Below are positions 22,011 to 33,684 of a DNA stretch of 64,000 nucleotides, piece by piece. Position 1 is the first letter of the stretch; every line of letters begins with the position of its first letter. The position numbers and the translations under genes are program-made. Location of the stretch: assembly GCF_040958095.1 (NCBI RefSeq), contig NC_091156.1, forward strand, positions 16,452,189-16,516,188. Direction: 5' to 3'. The notes under the pieces were generated by a model that saw only the letters and a list, made by a program, of their open reading frames with translations, made no database searches and was not told the DNA's origin. This stretch comes from Procambarus clarkii. Taxonomy: Eukaryota > Arthropoda > Malacostraca > Decapoda > Cambaridae.

Positions 22011-22434
22011 AAAGACCTGTGCAGCATTTGCAGTATTTTGGCCGAAAAGTGAGGGTTACGTAACTAGGAAAGGCAAAACTTGATGATTATTTAATATTTC
22101 TTTGTGAAAATAAGTGTAGGCCTAATGGAAGAGAATAGTGGTGTTTTATTAACATGATACAACTAGTGTAGTGCCCCATCCACCTTTATTAGACATTGCC
22201 ACAGTCCTTTGTTTTGGTAAGAGTTTTTTAAGAACTTGTATTTTCACATTTTACTTTTTCATAGAGGTTATGTGGTACTCAAGATTCATTACTTGGATGT
22301 AGGTAACTGACATATATTTTCAAGCCTACATAATCTAACCCAACCAAACCTAGCTCAACCCAATCCCACCCCTCCTAATCAAACCTTGTTATTTTACCCT
22401 ATCCTACTCTGCCCTTTCCTAACGTAAACAAACC
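22011..22434. other. intron 1 sequence, nothing recognised
   Basis: AT-rich, with a run of CCCAACC/CCAATCCC-type words near 22335-22380. No coding or repeat structure I can name. Confidence 0.5.
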
Positions 22435-22610
22435 TTACCTTGCCTAGCTTTGCTTAGTCTAGCCTAGTCTTGCCTTGCTTAGCCTAGCCTAGTCTTGCCT
22501 TGCTTAGCCTAGCCTAGTCTTGCCTTGCTTAGCCTAGCCTTGCCTAATCTTGCCTTACCAGACTGCCTTACCTTACCTCGCCTTGCCTAACCTGACCTGC
22601 CCTGACCTGA
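22435..22610. repeat. 25-bp minisatellite
   Basis: Unit AGTCTTGCCTTGCTTAGCCT plus AGCCT is repeated exactly three times from 22466 to 22540 and is flanked by degenerate CCTTGCCTAG words on both sides. Confidence 0.9.
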
Positions 22611-22890
22611 GCTAATTGCATATATAATTTTAAGACATAAAATGAGCTTTATCAAAATACCCGTGTACAGTTTGATGGTACCTATCACTGTCAACTCTGT
22701 AATTGCTGCTAAATTCTTGCTCTGGGCATATGTTGTGGTCTCAAGATGGGAAGGTTTTGACCTCCACTTCCCACCTGTGGCACTTCCTGCCCTCAAAGCT
22801 CTTATATTGTGTGGGGTGGGGGGGTTGATAGGGTTACCTGGCACTTAATGTCCTCGGGTGGTTCCTATCGGGTTATGGTCAAATCATGTA

Positions 22891-23914
22891 CTGTCGGGGC
22901 CTCGACTTAAGAATTTAATCTGTTTCCAGAGACGGGTCGTAAGTCAGAAATTCATTAGTCGAAACGAATTTTCCCATAAGAAGTACACTGTAATGTAAAT
23001 TGAATTAATCCATTCCACACCCCCAAAAAATTAACTTAAAATACATTTCATATCGAATAACACTCATTTTGTACTAGCTACAATACAGTACTGTATGTAT
23101 ATCTTACCTTGAATGAGGACTCTTGTTGGCGTATGGAAGACGGTGAGATAGAGAGGTGTTAGTGTTTGGAAGGGGAGCCCCCTTCGATTATAACGTCAGG
23201 CATTGATGACTTCTCTGGGGTACTCTCTTTCCTACGTTTTGCCTGCATACCACTAGGACATGCTTGTGGCTCACTGCTTGTTTTTCTCACTAAAAACCTG
23301 TCTGGTGACACTTGTTTTTCCCTACATTGTAACAATTGTCTGAAGTGAGACATCACATTGTCATTAAAAGGGTTAACACAATGGCCTGCTACAGCTTGAT
23401 TTAGGTGACACTTTTCAGCAAAACTTTACAATTCTTCCCGTACTGCACATACAGTATTTTCTTAAGAAATACGGAAGGGACATCATCTACTTTACATCAA
23501 CAACTCTCATACCATTTTCATGTTTACAAATGATCTCTTGTTTTTCCTCTATGGTCATCCTCACATGTGTTTTCTTAGGTTGAACCTTACCACTGACTTT
23601 CTTGGGAACCATGGCATGATATATAATAATTACTTTTATGTTCAAAAAACAAATAAAGCAAAAAAAATTATGAAATTCTTTACAAGTATGATTCTTTACA
23701 AGCAGCCTCAGTTTACCTGAGCCATCCGCTTGGTAAACTGATGCTGGGTCAGCCATGCCACCAGGAACCATGCGATCGGTCGACCCATACGCATATCAAA
23801 ATCGCTAGTCGAGGCAAAGGTCGTAAGTCGAGTTGCATTTTCCGACAAAATTTACATCGTACAGTAACTCAAAAAATTTGTAAATAGGGGCAGTCGTAAT
23901 TCGAGGTGCCACTG
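22891..23914 (-). mobile_element. Tigger/pogo-like DNA transposon, internally deleted
   Basis: 1,024 bp flanked by TA target duplications (22889-22890 and 23915-23916) with diverged inverted ends (CTGTCGGGGCCTCGA versus CAGTGGCACCTCGAA). Antisense it keeps both ends of a transposase gene. Near 23487-23640 is the N-terminal helix-turn-helix (VRMTIEEKQEIICKHENGMR). Near 23159-23356 is the C-terminus (HFRQLLQCREKQVSPDRFLV). The DDE catalytic core between them is missing, so it cannot move itself. Confidence 0.85.
23487..23771 (-). pseudogene. Tigger-like transposase N-terminal remnant
   Basis: Contains MVPKKVSGKVQPKKTHVRM, then TIEEKQEIICKHENGMRVVD, the psq/CENP-B type DNA-binding helix-turn-helix that starts Tigger transposases. 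The MVPKK methionine is the likely original start; residues before it in the frame are terminal non-coding sequence. It stops at about 23487, where the core domain is lost. Confidence 0.82.
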
Positions 23915-23916
23915 TA

Positions 23917-25680
23917 CAGGTATTTTGACAAAACTCTAATTGCTAAAACTGCATACAGTATAGTCTTAGCTATGCTATGTTGGCTTTGGTTAAGTTAGAT
24001 TGGGGTTGGGTTATGTTGGGTTGAGTTGGATAGGTTAGGTAGCTTTTAAAATTAGTTGGTGAACAGTCTTTGGTATGAAGTGATGTATTCTTCCCACAAG
24101 CTTCAGTTACCTCACAATACAGTACATGTGAAGTAAATACATTTTTCTTATTTAAAAAATGTTTTTGAATATTTTGTAAATTGTTCTCGGTTATATGCCA
24201 TACCATTTTATCCTAGATACGTATTACCATCTTATTTTAGGTTACAAAAACAAAATAAAAAAGCTTTTGTGTAACATTGGCATTTTAAACCTGATTTATG
24301 TTCACCACAATTGGTATTGCCAGCTGCCAGTGTCAGAATATACAAAATGGGTGCTGGCAAACCAAATATTAGTACTCTAAGCTGTATTCTAAGCTGTACT
24401 TCATCTTTTTCAGTGCAGTCATACAAAAAAAAGTAAATAAAAACTTCTAATTTGTAGATGTGTGTGTTACGATGAATTCTACACCATGACAGTAAACATG
24501 AAATTATTGGCTGCTGTGGTTTTGTCTCCCATTGTTGGGAAACAGCATTTTCTGGAGATCCACCTAACAACTGGCCATGTACTAGGCTGCCATCCACAGC
24601 AGTTCACTAACTCCCACATAACTATTTACTGCTGAGTGATCAGAGGCATCAGGTATAAGGAAGCTTGCTTGAGAAAGGAACCCTGAATCATTTAGTTGTA
24701 AACCGACCTCTCTTAACTTTGTGCAATACTGGTCACCTACTGTATCAGTATTGTACAGCAGAGCTTTCATTATGGTAAGTGTTGACAATCAGTATAGTCA
24801 ATCATTTTAGCTGGGGATTGACCATGTGAATACTAGAATTGGGTCTTAGTATTAAAGAATTGTCCAAATTATTTGTTCAGTTCAATTATTTGCTCGACCT
24901 GTTAATGGATGCCTTTGACCGGGGGATTTAGGGTCATTGGTCAGAGGCACAATATAGTATGCAAGTTGGCACCAGTTTGGCATTTTCTTCGGCTCATTCA
25001 TCTACCTCTCACTTTCTGGATTCTTGGGGTTTGACTCTTCCTGCAATTCTTATGCATGGGGGTGTCCAATGGGCCCATGGATGGTCTCCCTCCTTTCTGT
25101 CATATTGCTGCAATGTAGACAGTAAATGTGTCCCTCCATTGATTTTTGAAAAAAAATATATGCTCTATATAAAATATATATAGGTGGACATCTTTGTGTC
25201 TGCCAGGAATCAACGGCTCCCAGTGTACTTGGCTTTGTGTTTGGATTACAAAGCCTTCAGGGTGGAAGCCTCCAGTTCAGTCTTTTGACTGTACTGGAGT
25301 TGATGAGATTTTCGTTGTCTTCCCTCATTCTTTTCACGTTAGAGATGTTTGCTGGCACTGTGGTTCTTTCAGATCCTCAATGGCTTGCTCATCCTTGGTT
25401 TCCTTGTCTTTGGTTTCTTCATCCTTATCTTTGTACTTTTTTATGTGGCTTGTATCAAAGGATTATTCTGGAGATGTTCCTTGATGGTTTGAGGCTCTCT
25501 GCTGATCTTCAACGTCTGTGAGAATGTTGGACACACCCAACACAGAACTGCACATTGTACTACCTGTACAATGCTCTTTATGTGGTTCTCAGGTGATACT
25601 GTAGTTTTTTTTTTATCTAGAACCACCCCTAGATTTCTTTCTTTTATCAGAATTTTTTTTTAAAGCTTTTTCACATAATT
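23917..25680. other. intron 1 sequence, nothing recognised
   Basis: No domain, transposon terminus or tandem structure is convincing. Open frames up to 121 codons (24232-24597 antisense, 25194-25521 plus) lack any recognisable motif and overlap one another, so I treat them as chance. Confidence 0.5.
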
Positions 25681-25814
25681 TGTAGGCTGTGTGGTGTATT
25701 TTCTCTTACTCCACATTCCTTAACATGATATTTATTCATATTAAATTCCATTTGCCAAATGGTGCTCCATACACTTATTTTGTTCAGGTTTTCTTGAAGG
25801 GCATGACAATTGTC
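25681..25814 (-). mobile_element. LINE-E fragment 4 (RT thumb)
   Basis: Minus strand reads DNCHALQENLNKISVWSTIW and QMEFNMNKYHV, the block that follows FADD in CR1/Rex-type RTs. It stops exactly at the TTAA where the 25819-27102 element starts. The matching upstream block (FADNAKILGKIRN) is on the other side of that element, so both belong to one disrupted LINE. Confidence 0.8.
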
Positions 25815-25818
25815 TTAA

Positions 25819-27102
25819 CACTTTCGTGCTCTCGGCGCTCAAAAAAAAACAATACCCCAGATGCTTTCGGCACTTCGCGCGCCTACGCGGTAAGACCGAA
25901 AAAGTGTACACTCTTTTGACTGTCCTGACAATAATTGAAGGCGCACGTATTTAAATTTGGTATCACTGTGTTCGCAATGAAATTGTCTATAAGAGCATAC
26001 CTATAAAATGCCGCCCAAGCATAAGGAGTATCAACACCAAATAAAAAACTATGCAGATCACTCGCCGAGAGCGCCAAACAGCAACAAAATGTTTCCACTC
26101 TCTTAATGGTTGCGAAGCCTACAGTTGTCCTACATCGCTAATTTTGTTATCATTGGAATCACAATAAAATTCTCTACACAGACATTTGCATATGAACGTT
26201 TAATATAGGTAATTGCCCACCCGCAAGAGTGTGTGAAGTGGAGAGTAGTTAGCCGCGAGCGCACTGGCGAAAACACAGGGGGGAAATCATGCTTGGAAAG
26301 TTTATACATTTATACGTTTCCTGACCCTACTTTTCTATGTACGTATTTCTTTTTTATACCAATGTGTTCGCAATAAAATTTTCTATAAGATGAAATGTAT
26401 AACATTTGTACAAAGCATGTGTAAGAGAAGCGCCAAATATAGAACCACGTCGCTCAGTATGCGTTCGCGGCAGAAACGAACGCATTGTTTTCGTTCGTTT
26501 GATGTTTGTCATGTTTATACTTGTTGAAACATTTTATAATTTGTATGACAGTGATCACAGTAAAATTCCCTACACAGACATATACATAACACATACAAAT
26601 ATTTCACACGTGTTGGATATATCAACGGCTAAAGGGAACCCACTGCCACACGCCAGCCACACCCAGAGCCACACCCGCCACACCCCCAAACATACTTTGT
26701 GTTTTTTTTTTTTTTTACTCATAGAAGTTTATGTGATATAATATTCATTCTGGTACCAAAAAATTCGCAAATAAATTCTCTACAAAACGTATATAATATA
26801 ACTTCTTATAGATGATAAAAAATTCCAAATAGGTGTACTTACCCTGTCTATGTTGATTGAAGATCAACAGTTGAGCATTTTTTCTTCACTCCACCATCTT
26901 CAGGCTTCTGATCCTGATGCCATGTGTTCGGTGAGGGAGAACGGGAATTTCATGGAGAAAAATCTGAGAGTATCCCCATCCATTTCGGTTAAAAAATGGA
27001 ATTTATAGAAATATTTTTTCGATGGACTAGAAAAGTAGGCTGTTATGCGGAATCGTAAGAAAAAACGGTGACGAGTTATCTCTAATCTAAAGCGCGAAAG
27101 TG
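25819..27102. mobile_element. TTAA-flanked element 1 (piggyBac-like, non-autonomous)
   Basis: 1,284 bp between TTAA duplications (25815-25818 and 27103-27106) with inverted ends CACTTTCGTGCT and CACTTTCGCGCT. TTAA targeting fits piggyBac, although the terminal bases differ from the usual CCC, so a Kolobok-type origin is possible. No transposase. Inside, a motif like GTTCGCAATAAAATT recurs near 25971, 26161, 26367, 26556 and 26764, a period alternating about 190 and 207 bp. The insertion target is LINE-E, whose reading is found on both sides. Confidence 0.85.
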
Positions 27103-27106
27103 TTAA

Positions 27107-27145
27107 GTTTCTTATTTTCCCTAGTATCTTAGCATTATCAGCAAA
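27107..27145 (-). mobile_element. LINE-E fragment 3 (FADN block)
   Basis: Minus strand reads FADNAKILGKIRN, the catalytic RT block with the second Asp changed to Asn. It is bounded by the TTAA element on one side and by the 3' tail of LINE-D on the other. Confidence 0.78.
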
Positions 27146-28252
27146 CATAAGAATGAAGGTAACTGCAGAAGGCCTATTGGACCATACGAGGCAGCTCCTA
27201 TCTATAACCACCTAATCCCACTCATATACATGTCCAACCCACGCTTGAAACAATTGAGGGACCCCACCTCCACCACGTTACGCGGTAATTGGTTCCACAA
27301 ATTAACAACCTTATTACCGAACCAGTATTTACTCAAGTCTTTCCTAAATCTAAACTTATCCAGTTTATACCCATTGTTTCGTGTTCTGTCTTGTGTTGAT
27401 ACATTTAATACGCTATTAATATCCCCTTTGTTATGTCCATTCATCCACTTGTAAACCTCTATCATGTCACCCCGAACTCTTCGCCATTCGAGTGAATGCA
27501 ATTTAAGCTAAGTTAATCTTTCTTCATATGACAGGTTTCTAATTTGGGGAATTAACTTTGTCATCCTATGCTGGAAACGTTAAAGTGAATTTATATCCAT
27601 TCTATGGTACAGCGACCTAAACTGAACTGCATAATCTAAATGGGGCCTAACCGGAGCAAGATATAGCTGAAGAACAACACCAGGTGTTTTGTTACTAACG
27701 CTTCAATTAATAAATATCCCAGTGTCCTATTTGCCTTATTACGAACATTCATACATTGATCTTTTTGTTTTAAATTCTTACTAATCATAACTCCCAGATC
27801 CCTTTTGCAATTCGACTTCGCAATCTCAACACCATCTAGCTTGTATCTTGTAATTCTATCATCATTACCTAGCCTTAAAACTTTACATTTGTCAGCATTA
27901 ACCTGCAACTGCCAATCTTTTGACCATTTCAAAACCCTATTTAGATCGACTTGAAGTGATAGTGAGTCTTTTTTCGTGTTTATTTCCCTACCAATTTTTG
28001 TATCGTCAGCAAGTTTGCAAATGTTGCTACTCAAACCTGAATCTAAATCATTTATATATATTTTATATATATTATAAAGAACAGAGGTTCTAGGACAGAG
28101 CCTTGAGGCATTCCACTTACATCATTTTCCCATTCTGACTTAACCCCATTTATACTAACGCTCTTTTTTCCTTTGGTATAGCCATGTCCTAATCCAACTT
28201 AACATAGCACCCCCAATACCATGAGCCTCTATCTTTTTAATCAGTCTTTTAT
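27146..28252 (-). mobile_element. LINE-D, 5'-truncated copy in LINE-E
   Basis: Antisense CR1/Rex-type LINE. The 3' end is at 27146 (plus view CATAAGAATG, then GGTAACTGCAGAAGGCCTAT), with coding segments at 27501-27202 and 28034-27636. Landmarks: ICKLADDTKIGREI (F of FADD changed to L), NADKCKVLRLG, LGVMISKNLK, LNCFKRGLD. The copy begins at the RT block RLIKKIEAHGIGGAM. Several frameshifts. The 3' half matches 18641-19253 closely. Confidence 0.88.
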
Positions 28253-28266
28253 GTTTTATATACTTC
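28253..28266. repeat. 14-bp direct repeat flanking DIRS-A (left)
   Basis: GTTTTATATACTTC occurs here and again at 30528-30541, immediately outside both ends of DIRS-A. In LINE-E the right-hand copy is part of the codons for KYIK, so the left one looks like a duplication of target sequence. Confidence 0.8.
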
Positions 28267-28959
28267 ATTTTTCTGGGGGGAGCCCCGTCGGCTCCCCGGA
28301 GCTTTACCGGCTGATATGCTAATGTCAGACTTTGGCATCAGTCATGTGTATGGAGTTCTAGGGCCTACCGGGGACCACGAGCCAGAACCTGGCCCCCTCA
28401 GAGAGGCAAGGGGAGCAATGGCCTATAGAAACCCCCGTGTGGTTGGAAGCATTCTATGTCTGCCATCGACCGGGTCAAGCATCCAGAAAGGTAAGCATTC
28501 CAAAACAAACCCCTATTCTGGTGAAAATTGCTACCTAAGCCGAACTAGTGGATAGAACTCTTCAACAGAAAACAAGGAAACTAGTATGACGTTATACGTC
28601 ACCGCGCCGCTGTCTGCGCAGCTTCCCCCTCCCCGGGAGGGGGAAGGGGGAGCCCCAGACCTCCCACGCCGGCTATCCACCCATCAGTTCTTCGGCTGAT
28701 GCTATAGGCAATGGTTATGTGCTCCGGCTCCAGTGGTTTCTTGCGATGTCTCGCGTCGGACCCGTCGTTTCTGAACTCCTGGCGAGCTTGCATGCTTTGG
28801 GGAGTTTTTCTGTTCGGCAGACGTTCCGTCTCCTTGTGCCGCCTGGGTTTCGGTGGTCGCGCCCGAGATCTTCTCGCAGCTCCGCCTTTTTCCTGGGCTC
28901 GGGGGGGCCTTGTCGGGGCTGCTTATGTTCTGCCTCGTGGTCTCGCCTCCGGTTGGTTG

Positions 28960-29940
28960 TCAGGTGGCTTCGTGGTAGGTGTCCCACCTGCGTGCTTCTC
29001 TTGGCGGCAGTATGGGCATTTTGGCGGTCCTTCCTTTTCCTGTCCCTTCTTAGGTGGTTACTCTTGTTAGCTTGGTTTACTCTTGGCTTGGTTTTCTAGT
29101 GGGGGTTGGGGGCCGTCGTCTTGCCACATACTGTCGCCTCTTTTCGTGCGGCGCAGGCGGAGCCGCTTCAGCTTGCTTTCGGTCTTGGTGTTGCTTCTGC
29201 ACCGTTAGTCAGCTGTCTTGTGCGTCGTTTCACCTCCGGCCTGTTCGTGCGCCGCTTGCACCATCCTGGTCTCTGGTCAGCGTGCTCTGTCTTCTCCTCA
29301 GTTGGTAGTGCCCCTTCGGTTCCGGTGTGTTTTTTCGTCGGCTCTTTCCTTTGGGCCTTTGCCTCTGGGGGTCGGTTCGCTGAGTTTTCTTGCTCCTTCG
29401 GTTTTAGCGTTTTGGTTGTTTGATGGCAGCAGTCTCCATCTTTTCTGGCGCGGGGTGGGGCTGCTGCATTCTGGAGGGGTCCAGGGTTTGTTGGTGCTTC
29501 GTTGGTCGGGCCGGGGGTGTGTCGTTTTTGTGTTCAGTGGCGGCCCTCCGCTGTTGTTTGCGTGCCACGGCGTTTGGGTCCGGATCGCGTTTTGCGTTGA
29601 TCTGGTTCTGTCCTTCCCGGTTCGCGGGTGATGGTGTCCCGGGTGGTCAGCCGTGTTCTTGCGGCTAAGCTGCCTGTGTTCTTCCCTCATGCCTGTGGCG
29701 TTCGTGGCTTCGCTGCTCTCGCTGCCGTCTGGGCGACGTGGCCTTGCAGTCTTTCGGGCATGGATTTTTGGTGTTCGTGCAGGGGCCTTGCTGCTCGTGG
29801 TTCTCGTGTTGTTCCCGGGATTTTCGGGGCTGTGGCGCCTTGGGTTGGCGTTTGCTGCCGGTTGTCTCGCCTCCTTGGGGGGTGCGTGGTGTCCGCCTCC
29901 CGGTTTTGTCCCTTTGACCTTCCTCTGTGGGTAGTTAGCT
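28960..29940 (+). pseudogene. DIRS-A tyrosine recombinase remnant
   Basis: Degenerate YR gene in shifting frames. The N-terminal SAM-like part (GVPPACFSWRQYGHFGGPSF) matches the VSHLRASSRRQYEVSWRSF start seen in DIRS-D. The first catalytic Arg is in ASGGRFAEF near 29365, and the His/Arg box is near 29693 (HACGVRGFAALAAV, with two extra codons compared with HDVRKFAAL in DIRS-E). The enzyme would integrate a circular DNA copy into the genome. Confidence 0.75.
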
Positions 29941-30030
29941 CCGGGGAGCCGACGGGGCTCCCCCCAGAAAACCAGCGTTGAATGTAATGAAACGCCATTT
30001 TCTGGGTGAGACCCGGAGGCTCCCCGGCAA
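29938..30030. repeat. DIRS-A internal complementary region
   Basis: GCTCCGGGGAGCCGACGGGG onward is the reverse complement of the left tip, and CCAGCGTTGAATGTAATGAA onward is the reverse complement of the right tip. In the DIRS1 model this region templates completion of both ends during circularisation. Equivalent regions are at 51804-51915 (DIRS-D) and 53931-54022 (DIRS-E). Confidence 0.88.
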
Positions 30031-30540
30031 CCCTCCCTCCCTCCGGTCGGCATTTTTCGCGTGTTTTGACATCCAGCCTCAGAACTGATGGGTGGATAGC
30101 CGGCGTGGGAGGTTTGGGGCTCCCCCTTCCCCCTCCCGGGGAGGGGGGAGCTGCGCAGACAGCGGCGCGGTGACGTATGACGTCATACTAGTTTCCTTGT
30201 TTTCTGTTGAAGAGTTCTATCCACTAGTTCGGCTTAGGTAGCAATTTTCACCAGAATAGGGGTTTGTTTTGGAATGCTTACCTTTCTGGATGCTTGACCC
30301 GGTCGATGGCAGACATAGAATGCTTCCAACCACACGGGGGTTTCTATAGGCCATTGCTCCCCTTGCCTATCTGTGGGGGCCAGGTTCTGGCTCGTGGTCC
30401 CCGGTAGGCCCTAGAACTCCATACACATGACTGATGCCAAAGTCTGACATTAGCATATCAGCCGGTAAAGCTCCTGGGAGCATCCGGGTCTCACCCAGAA
30501 AATGGCGTTTCATGACATTCAACGCTGGTTTTATATACTT

Positions 30541-30708
30541 CTGTATTCCTTCTGGTAGGTCATTTATGTAGACGATGAACGTTACTGGTGCAAGAACTGA
30601 ACCCTGTGGTACTCCACTTGTGACATTTCTCCAGTCTGATACATTGCTCTGATTACTACCCTCATTTTTCTGTCAGATAATTTTTCATCCATGTTAGAAG
30701 CCTCCTTG
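30541..30708 (-). mobile_element. LINE-E fragment 2 (RT palm)
   Basis: Minus strand reads [20 protein letters not shown], then [13 protein letters not shown], and upstream a degenerate [10 protein letters not shown]. It precedes the FADN block at 27107-27145 in the order expected of a single RT. DIRS-A and LINE-D sit between the two. Confidence 0.82.
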
Positions 30709-31352
30709 GGCCAGATTCATGAAGGTACTTACGAATGTTTTTCTTCTTAGCGCCTTCGTGGTGGCTATGTCGGTATTCAGGTAGTTACACAGACAAGAAA
30801 AACCTTCGTAAGTTTGCTCCGTCATCTAAGTGTACTGTACTGTCGACCACTCATAGCTTTATGTAAACTGGATATAACTCAATTTTTCTCTACTACATAA
30901 CACTGGGATCGATTTTAATATAAACAAAAGATTATTAGTTCGCGACTCATGAAGAGGAGTCCTTCGTGTTAGTTATATATGCATTCTCTGCTTGAAACTT
31001 GAAGTAAATATGTCTTTTATGATAGTAGAATTAGTTTTATAATAGCAAGATATTATACCAGTAGTTATTAAGTAAATAAACACTGGTGAACATGAAATAT
31101 GAGAGAAGGTTATGAGCCCTGCCTGATGGGATCATTTTCTATCACCAAATGCCTCTGTTCACCTGTAAGGGTGTACCTTAGCTATACATACACAGTTTTA
31201 ATTTATTTTGTTTGGTTTTATTTTGAAATTAAATCTAGGTGAGACATAAAAGAAAAATATCCTGCACAAATGATGTTAGATTAGGGTAAAAACTTCAAAA
31301 ACTTTTCTCATTGAATACTTAAACCTATAATTATGACTATATGGACTATTAA

Positions 31353-32413
31353 CACTTTCGCGCTCTCCGCAAAGGTCACTCAGCCAACCGAATGTGCGCG
31401 CTGCGCTTTTATCGCTTAAGCGTAAAAACAAAAATGTGTATACTCTTTTTACTCTTCTGACCTTAGTTCTCATGCTACGTATTTCATTTTGGTACCAACG
31501 TGTTCGCAATAAAATTCTCTAGAAGAACATTAGTAAAATAAGTCAAGAAACATATAGGGATACCAGCACCAAATAAATAACTACGTAGATGACTCGCCGT
31601 GAGCGCCCATCAGCAACAAAATGTTTTTACTCTTGGGATTGTAATCACCTCCACACTTGTTCTACAGCGTTAATTTTGGTATCAATGGACTCGCAATGAA
31701 ATTCCCAACATGGAGATATGAATATAAGCGTAGAATAATGATGCAGCCCGCCCGCAAGAGTGTGGGAAGTGGTGAAATTGTTACCCGGTATCGGTGACGG
31801 GACGACGCACGGCGCTTTGAAAGTTTAGACTTATTTCACTCTCATGACATTAATTTTCTATGTACGTCATTCATTTTTATGTCAATGTGTTCGCAATAGA
31901 ATGTTCTATGTGCCCATAGGTAAAAAATATCAACAAAGCGTAAGTTAGAATAGCGACAAATATAAAATAACGCTGGAACATATCAGTGAGCGTCAAACAC
32001 ACACAAAATATTTTTACTTTTGTTATGTTTGTCAAGATTATACTTGTTGCACACAGTTATTTTTGGTTGTATATTGATCGGAATAAAATTCCCTAAACAG
32101 ACATATGCATATAATACATGATATGGGGGAAGAATTACCAGTATAAACGGCTAAAGTCACCCACCTGCAACCCGTTTGGGACAAAATACCATTTGATCGA
32201 AGTTATCCACACCTTTCATGAACTTATTGTACCATGCAGCCTAGTGGTGAGAATGAGAGCCTCATAGGGCGCAGTTTGAAACAAACCCAAAGTAAATCGG
32301 ATAAAAATTGAATTTTATACAAATATTTTAAAAGTAGACATAACTTTATGTCCACTATGCGTTTACGTTAGACGAAACCAAACGCGCCGGCGCGTCCAGA
32401 TAGCGCGAAAGTG
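31353..32413. mobile_element. TTAA-flanked element 2
   Basis: 1,061 bp with TTAA at 31349-31352 and 32414-32417 and inverted ends CACTTTCGCGCT on both sides. The internal motif (GTTCGCAATAAAATTCTCTA and variants) recurs near 31501, 31690, 31890 and 32081, about 190-200 bp apart, as in element 1. No transposase frame. Confidence 0.87.
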
Positions 32414-32599
32414 TTAAAACAGAGAGAGGGAAGTAGGGGTTCAAGGCCTCTTCCTGTTACACAATTTGGGTGTGTGGAACCAGTAATTATCAAAAGAATG
32501 CACCATGCCGGGAAGGCTATGTAGCAGTAAGGCAGTGAGGTGAGGCAGCTACTTATTTGAGGAATGCTTATTTTATTTGCCTTACAAGCTGAGGCAGCC

Positions 32600-32806
32600 T
32601 ATTTTATTTGAGGAATACTCAGCTGATTCCTCTACATTTAGCATGGAACAAATTTGTGTCCAAGACCTCTTCCTGTTACACAATTTGGCTGTATGTAACT
32701 AAACTAGAAGTGCTCTACAAATCAAGGGACCCAGAATGTGGAATGACCTCCCGAATCATGTCAAAGGCTGTACCCCTCTCAACCAGTTTAAGAGTAAAAC
32801 CAAGTA
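32600..32806 (+). mobile_element. LINE-A C-terminus, left part
   Basis: Reads QIKGPRMWNDLPNHVKGCTP (from about 32715), the end of LINE-A ORF2. It is cut at a TA dinucleotide (32805-32806) by the Tigger-like element and continues at 35054. Confidence 0.82.
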
Positions 32807-33684
32807 CAGTGGTACCTCGCATAACGAATTTAATCCGTTCCATGTTCGTCATGTGAAACGGACGTCATACAAAACGAGTGTCCCCCCATGTAACCAGTGT
32901 GATGCACTGTGTTTATTGTGAAATTCCCCCAGAGTGCATGACATCAAATGTTCCCCAAAATATCATTTTTCTTTGCAAAATGATAAATTACCTTCCCTGA
33001 ACATGTCTATGTAAAAATAATTACCAAATTCCACTTACTTTGGCTGTGAGGGCGTGGACAAGGTGCGCTGTGACGTCATCAGGGCCTGGTCGCCCGTGTG
33101 TGAAGCTCCCAGACACAGTCGCGCAGGCCATTCAAGCACCGCGTGTTGCCACAAATATATTTTCAAATATTTTTTCTATGCATTTCCAATGCGGTTTTAT
33201 TTGTTTCTTTTATCGTATATGATGCATATTTGTGACCTTTACAATATGTATACAGTAGAATGTTCATAATTTTCCATGGAACTGTGATACATGTGTCAGT
33301 AATGTGTCCACAATAAATGTTTGTCACAATATTACATGGTAAAAATTCACTAAAATTACAATATGTACAGTTTCACATACTATTTACACAGTAACACACT
33401 GTATTACACACTCTACTTTGGAGGTGCGTAATAGTCAACGAAGTAGTCCATGGTACACAGCGCGACTTTGCTCTCCTTGCACCAGCTACAGATAGATTTT
33501 CATTTCCTGTTTCATCGTTCTGTGTTCTTGCAAATAATGCACTCGTGTGCACCCTTGGCTTTAGTACTTGTAGGTGGTATGTAGGCAAGCTTGTAATGCA
33601 TAAGGTAGTATTGAAACGATTATAGGAAAAGCTCAATTTGTAAGGTAGTCTTGAAAAGATCGCTTTGTAAGGTCCCACACAGGA

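Larger units (their letters stand above)
28267..30527 (+). mobile_element. DIRS-A: compact DIRS1-like retrotransposon with complete termini
   Basis: 2.26 kb. The left inverted repeat (about 28269-28697) and right inverted repeat (about 30078-30525) are about 430 bp and nearly identical. The right one has a different outer extension ending CATTCAACGCTGG. An internal complementary region (29938-30030) is complementary first to the left tip (TCTGGGGGGAGCCCC) and then to the right tip (AACGCCATTTTCTGGGTGAG), the DIRS1 hallmark. The interior keeps only tyrosine-recombinase sequence from about 28960 to 29930 (ASGGRFAEF, then H...VRGFAALAAVW); gag, RT and RNase H are deleted. It has no ORF able to move itself. 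Inserted in LINE-E beside LINE-D. Confidence 0.9.

Noticed and set aside
24232..25521. Several 60-121 codon frames in intron 1 as host exons
   Set aside because: No recognisable domain, low-complexity composition, and no fit to JMJD6, which passes directly from exon 1 to 39245 in matching phase.
28715..29631. Overlapping plus-strand frames of 105-137 codons as intact DIRS proteins
   Set aside because: Recombinase motifs jump between frames, so each frame covers only part of a broken gene.
29298..30053. 251-codon antisense frame across DIRS-A
   Set aside because: It runs opposite to a recognisable recombinase and through the complementary region. Long antisense frames are common in this GC-rich element and have no motif.
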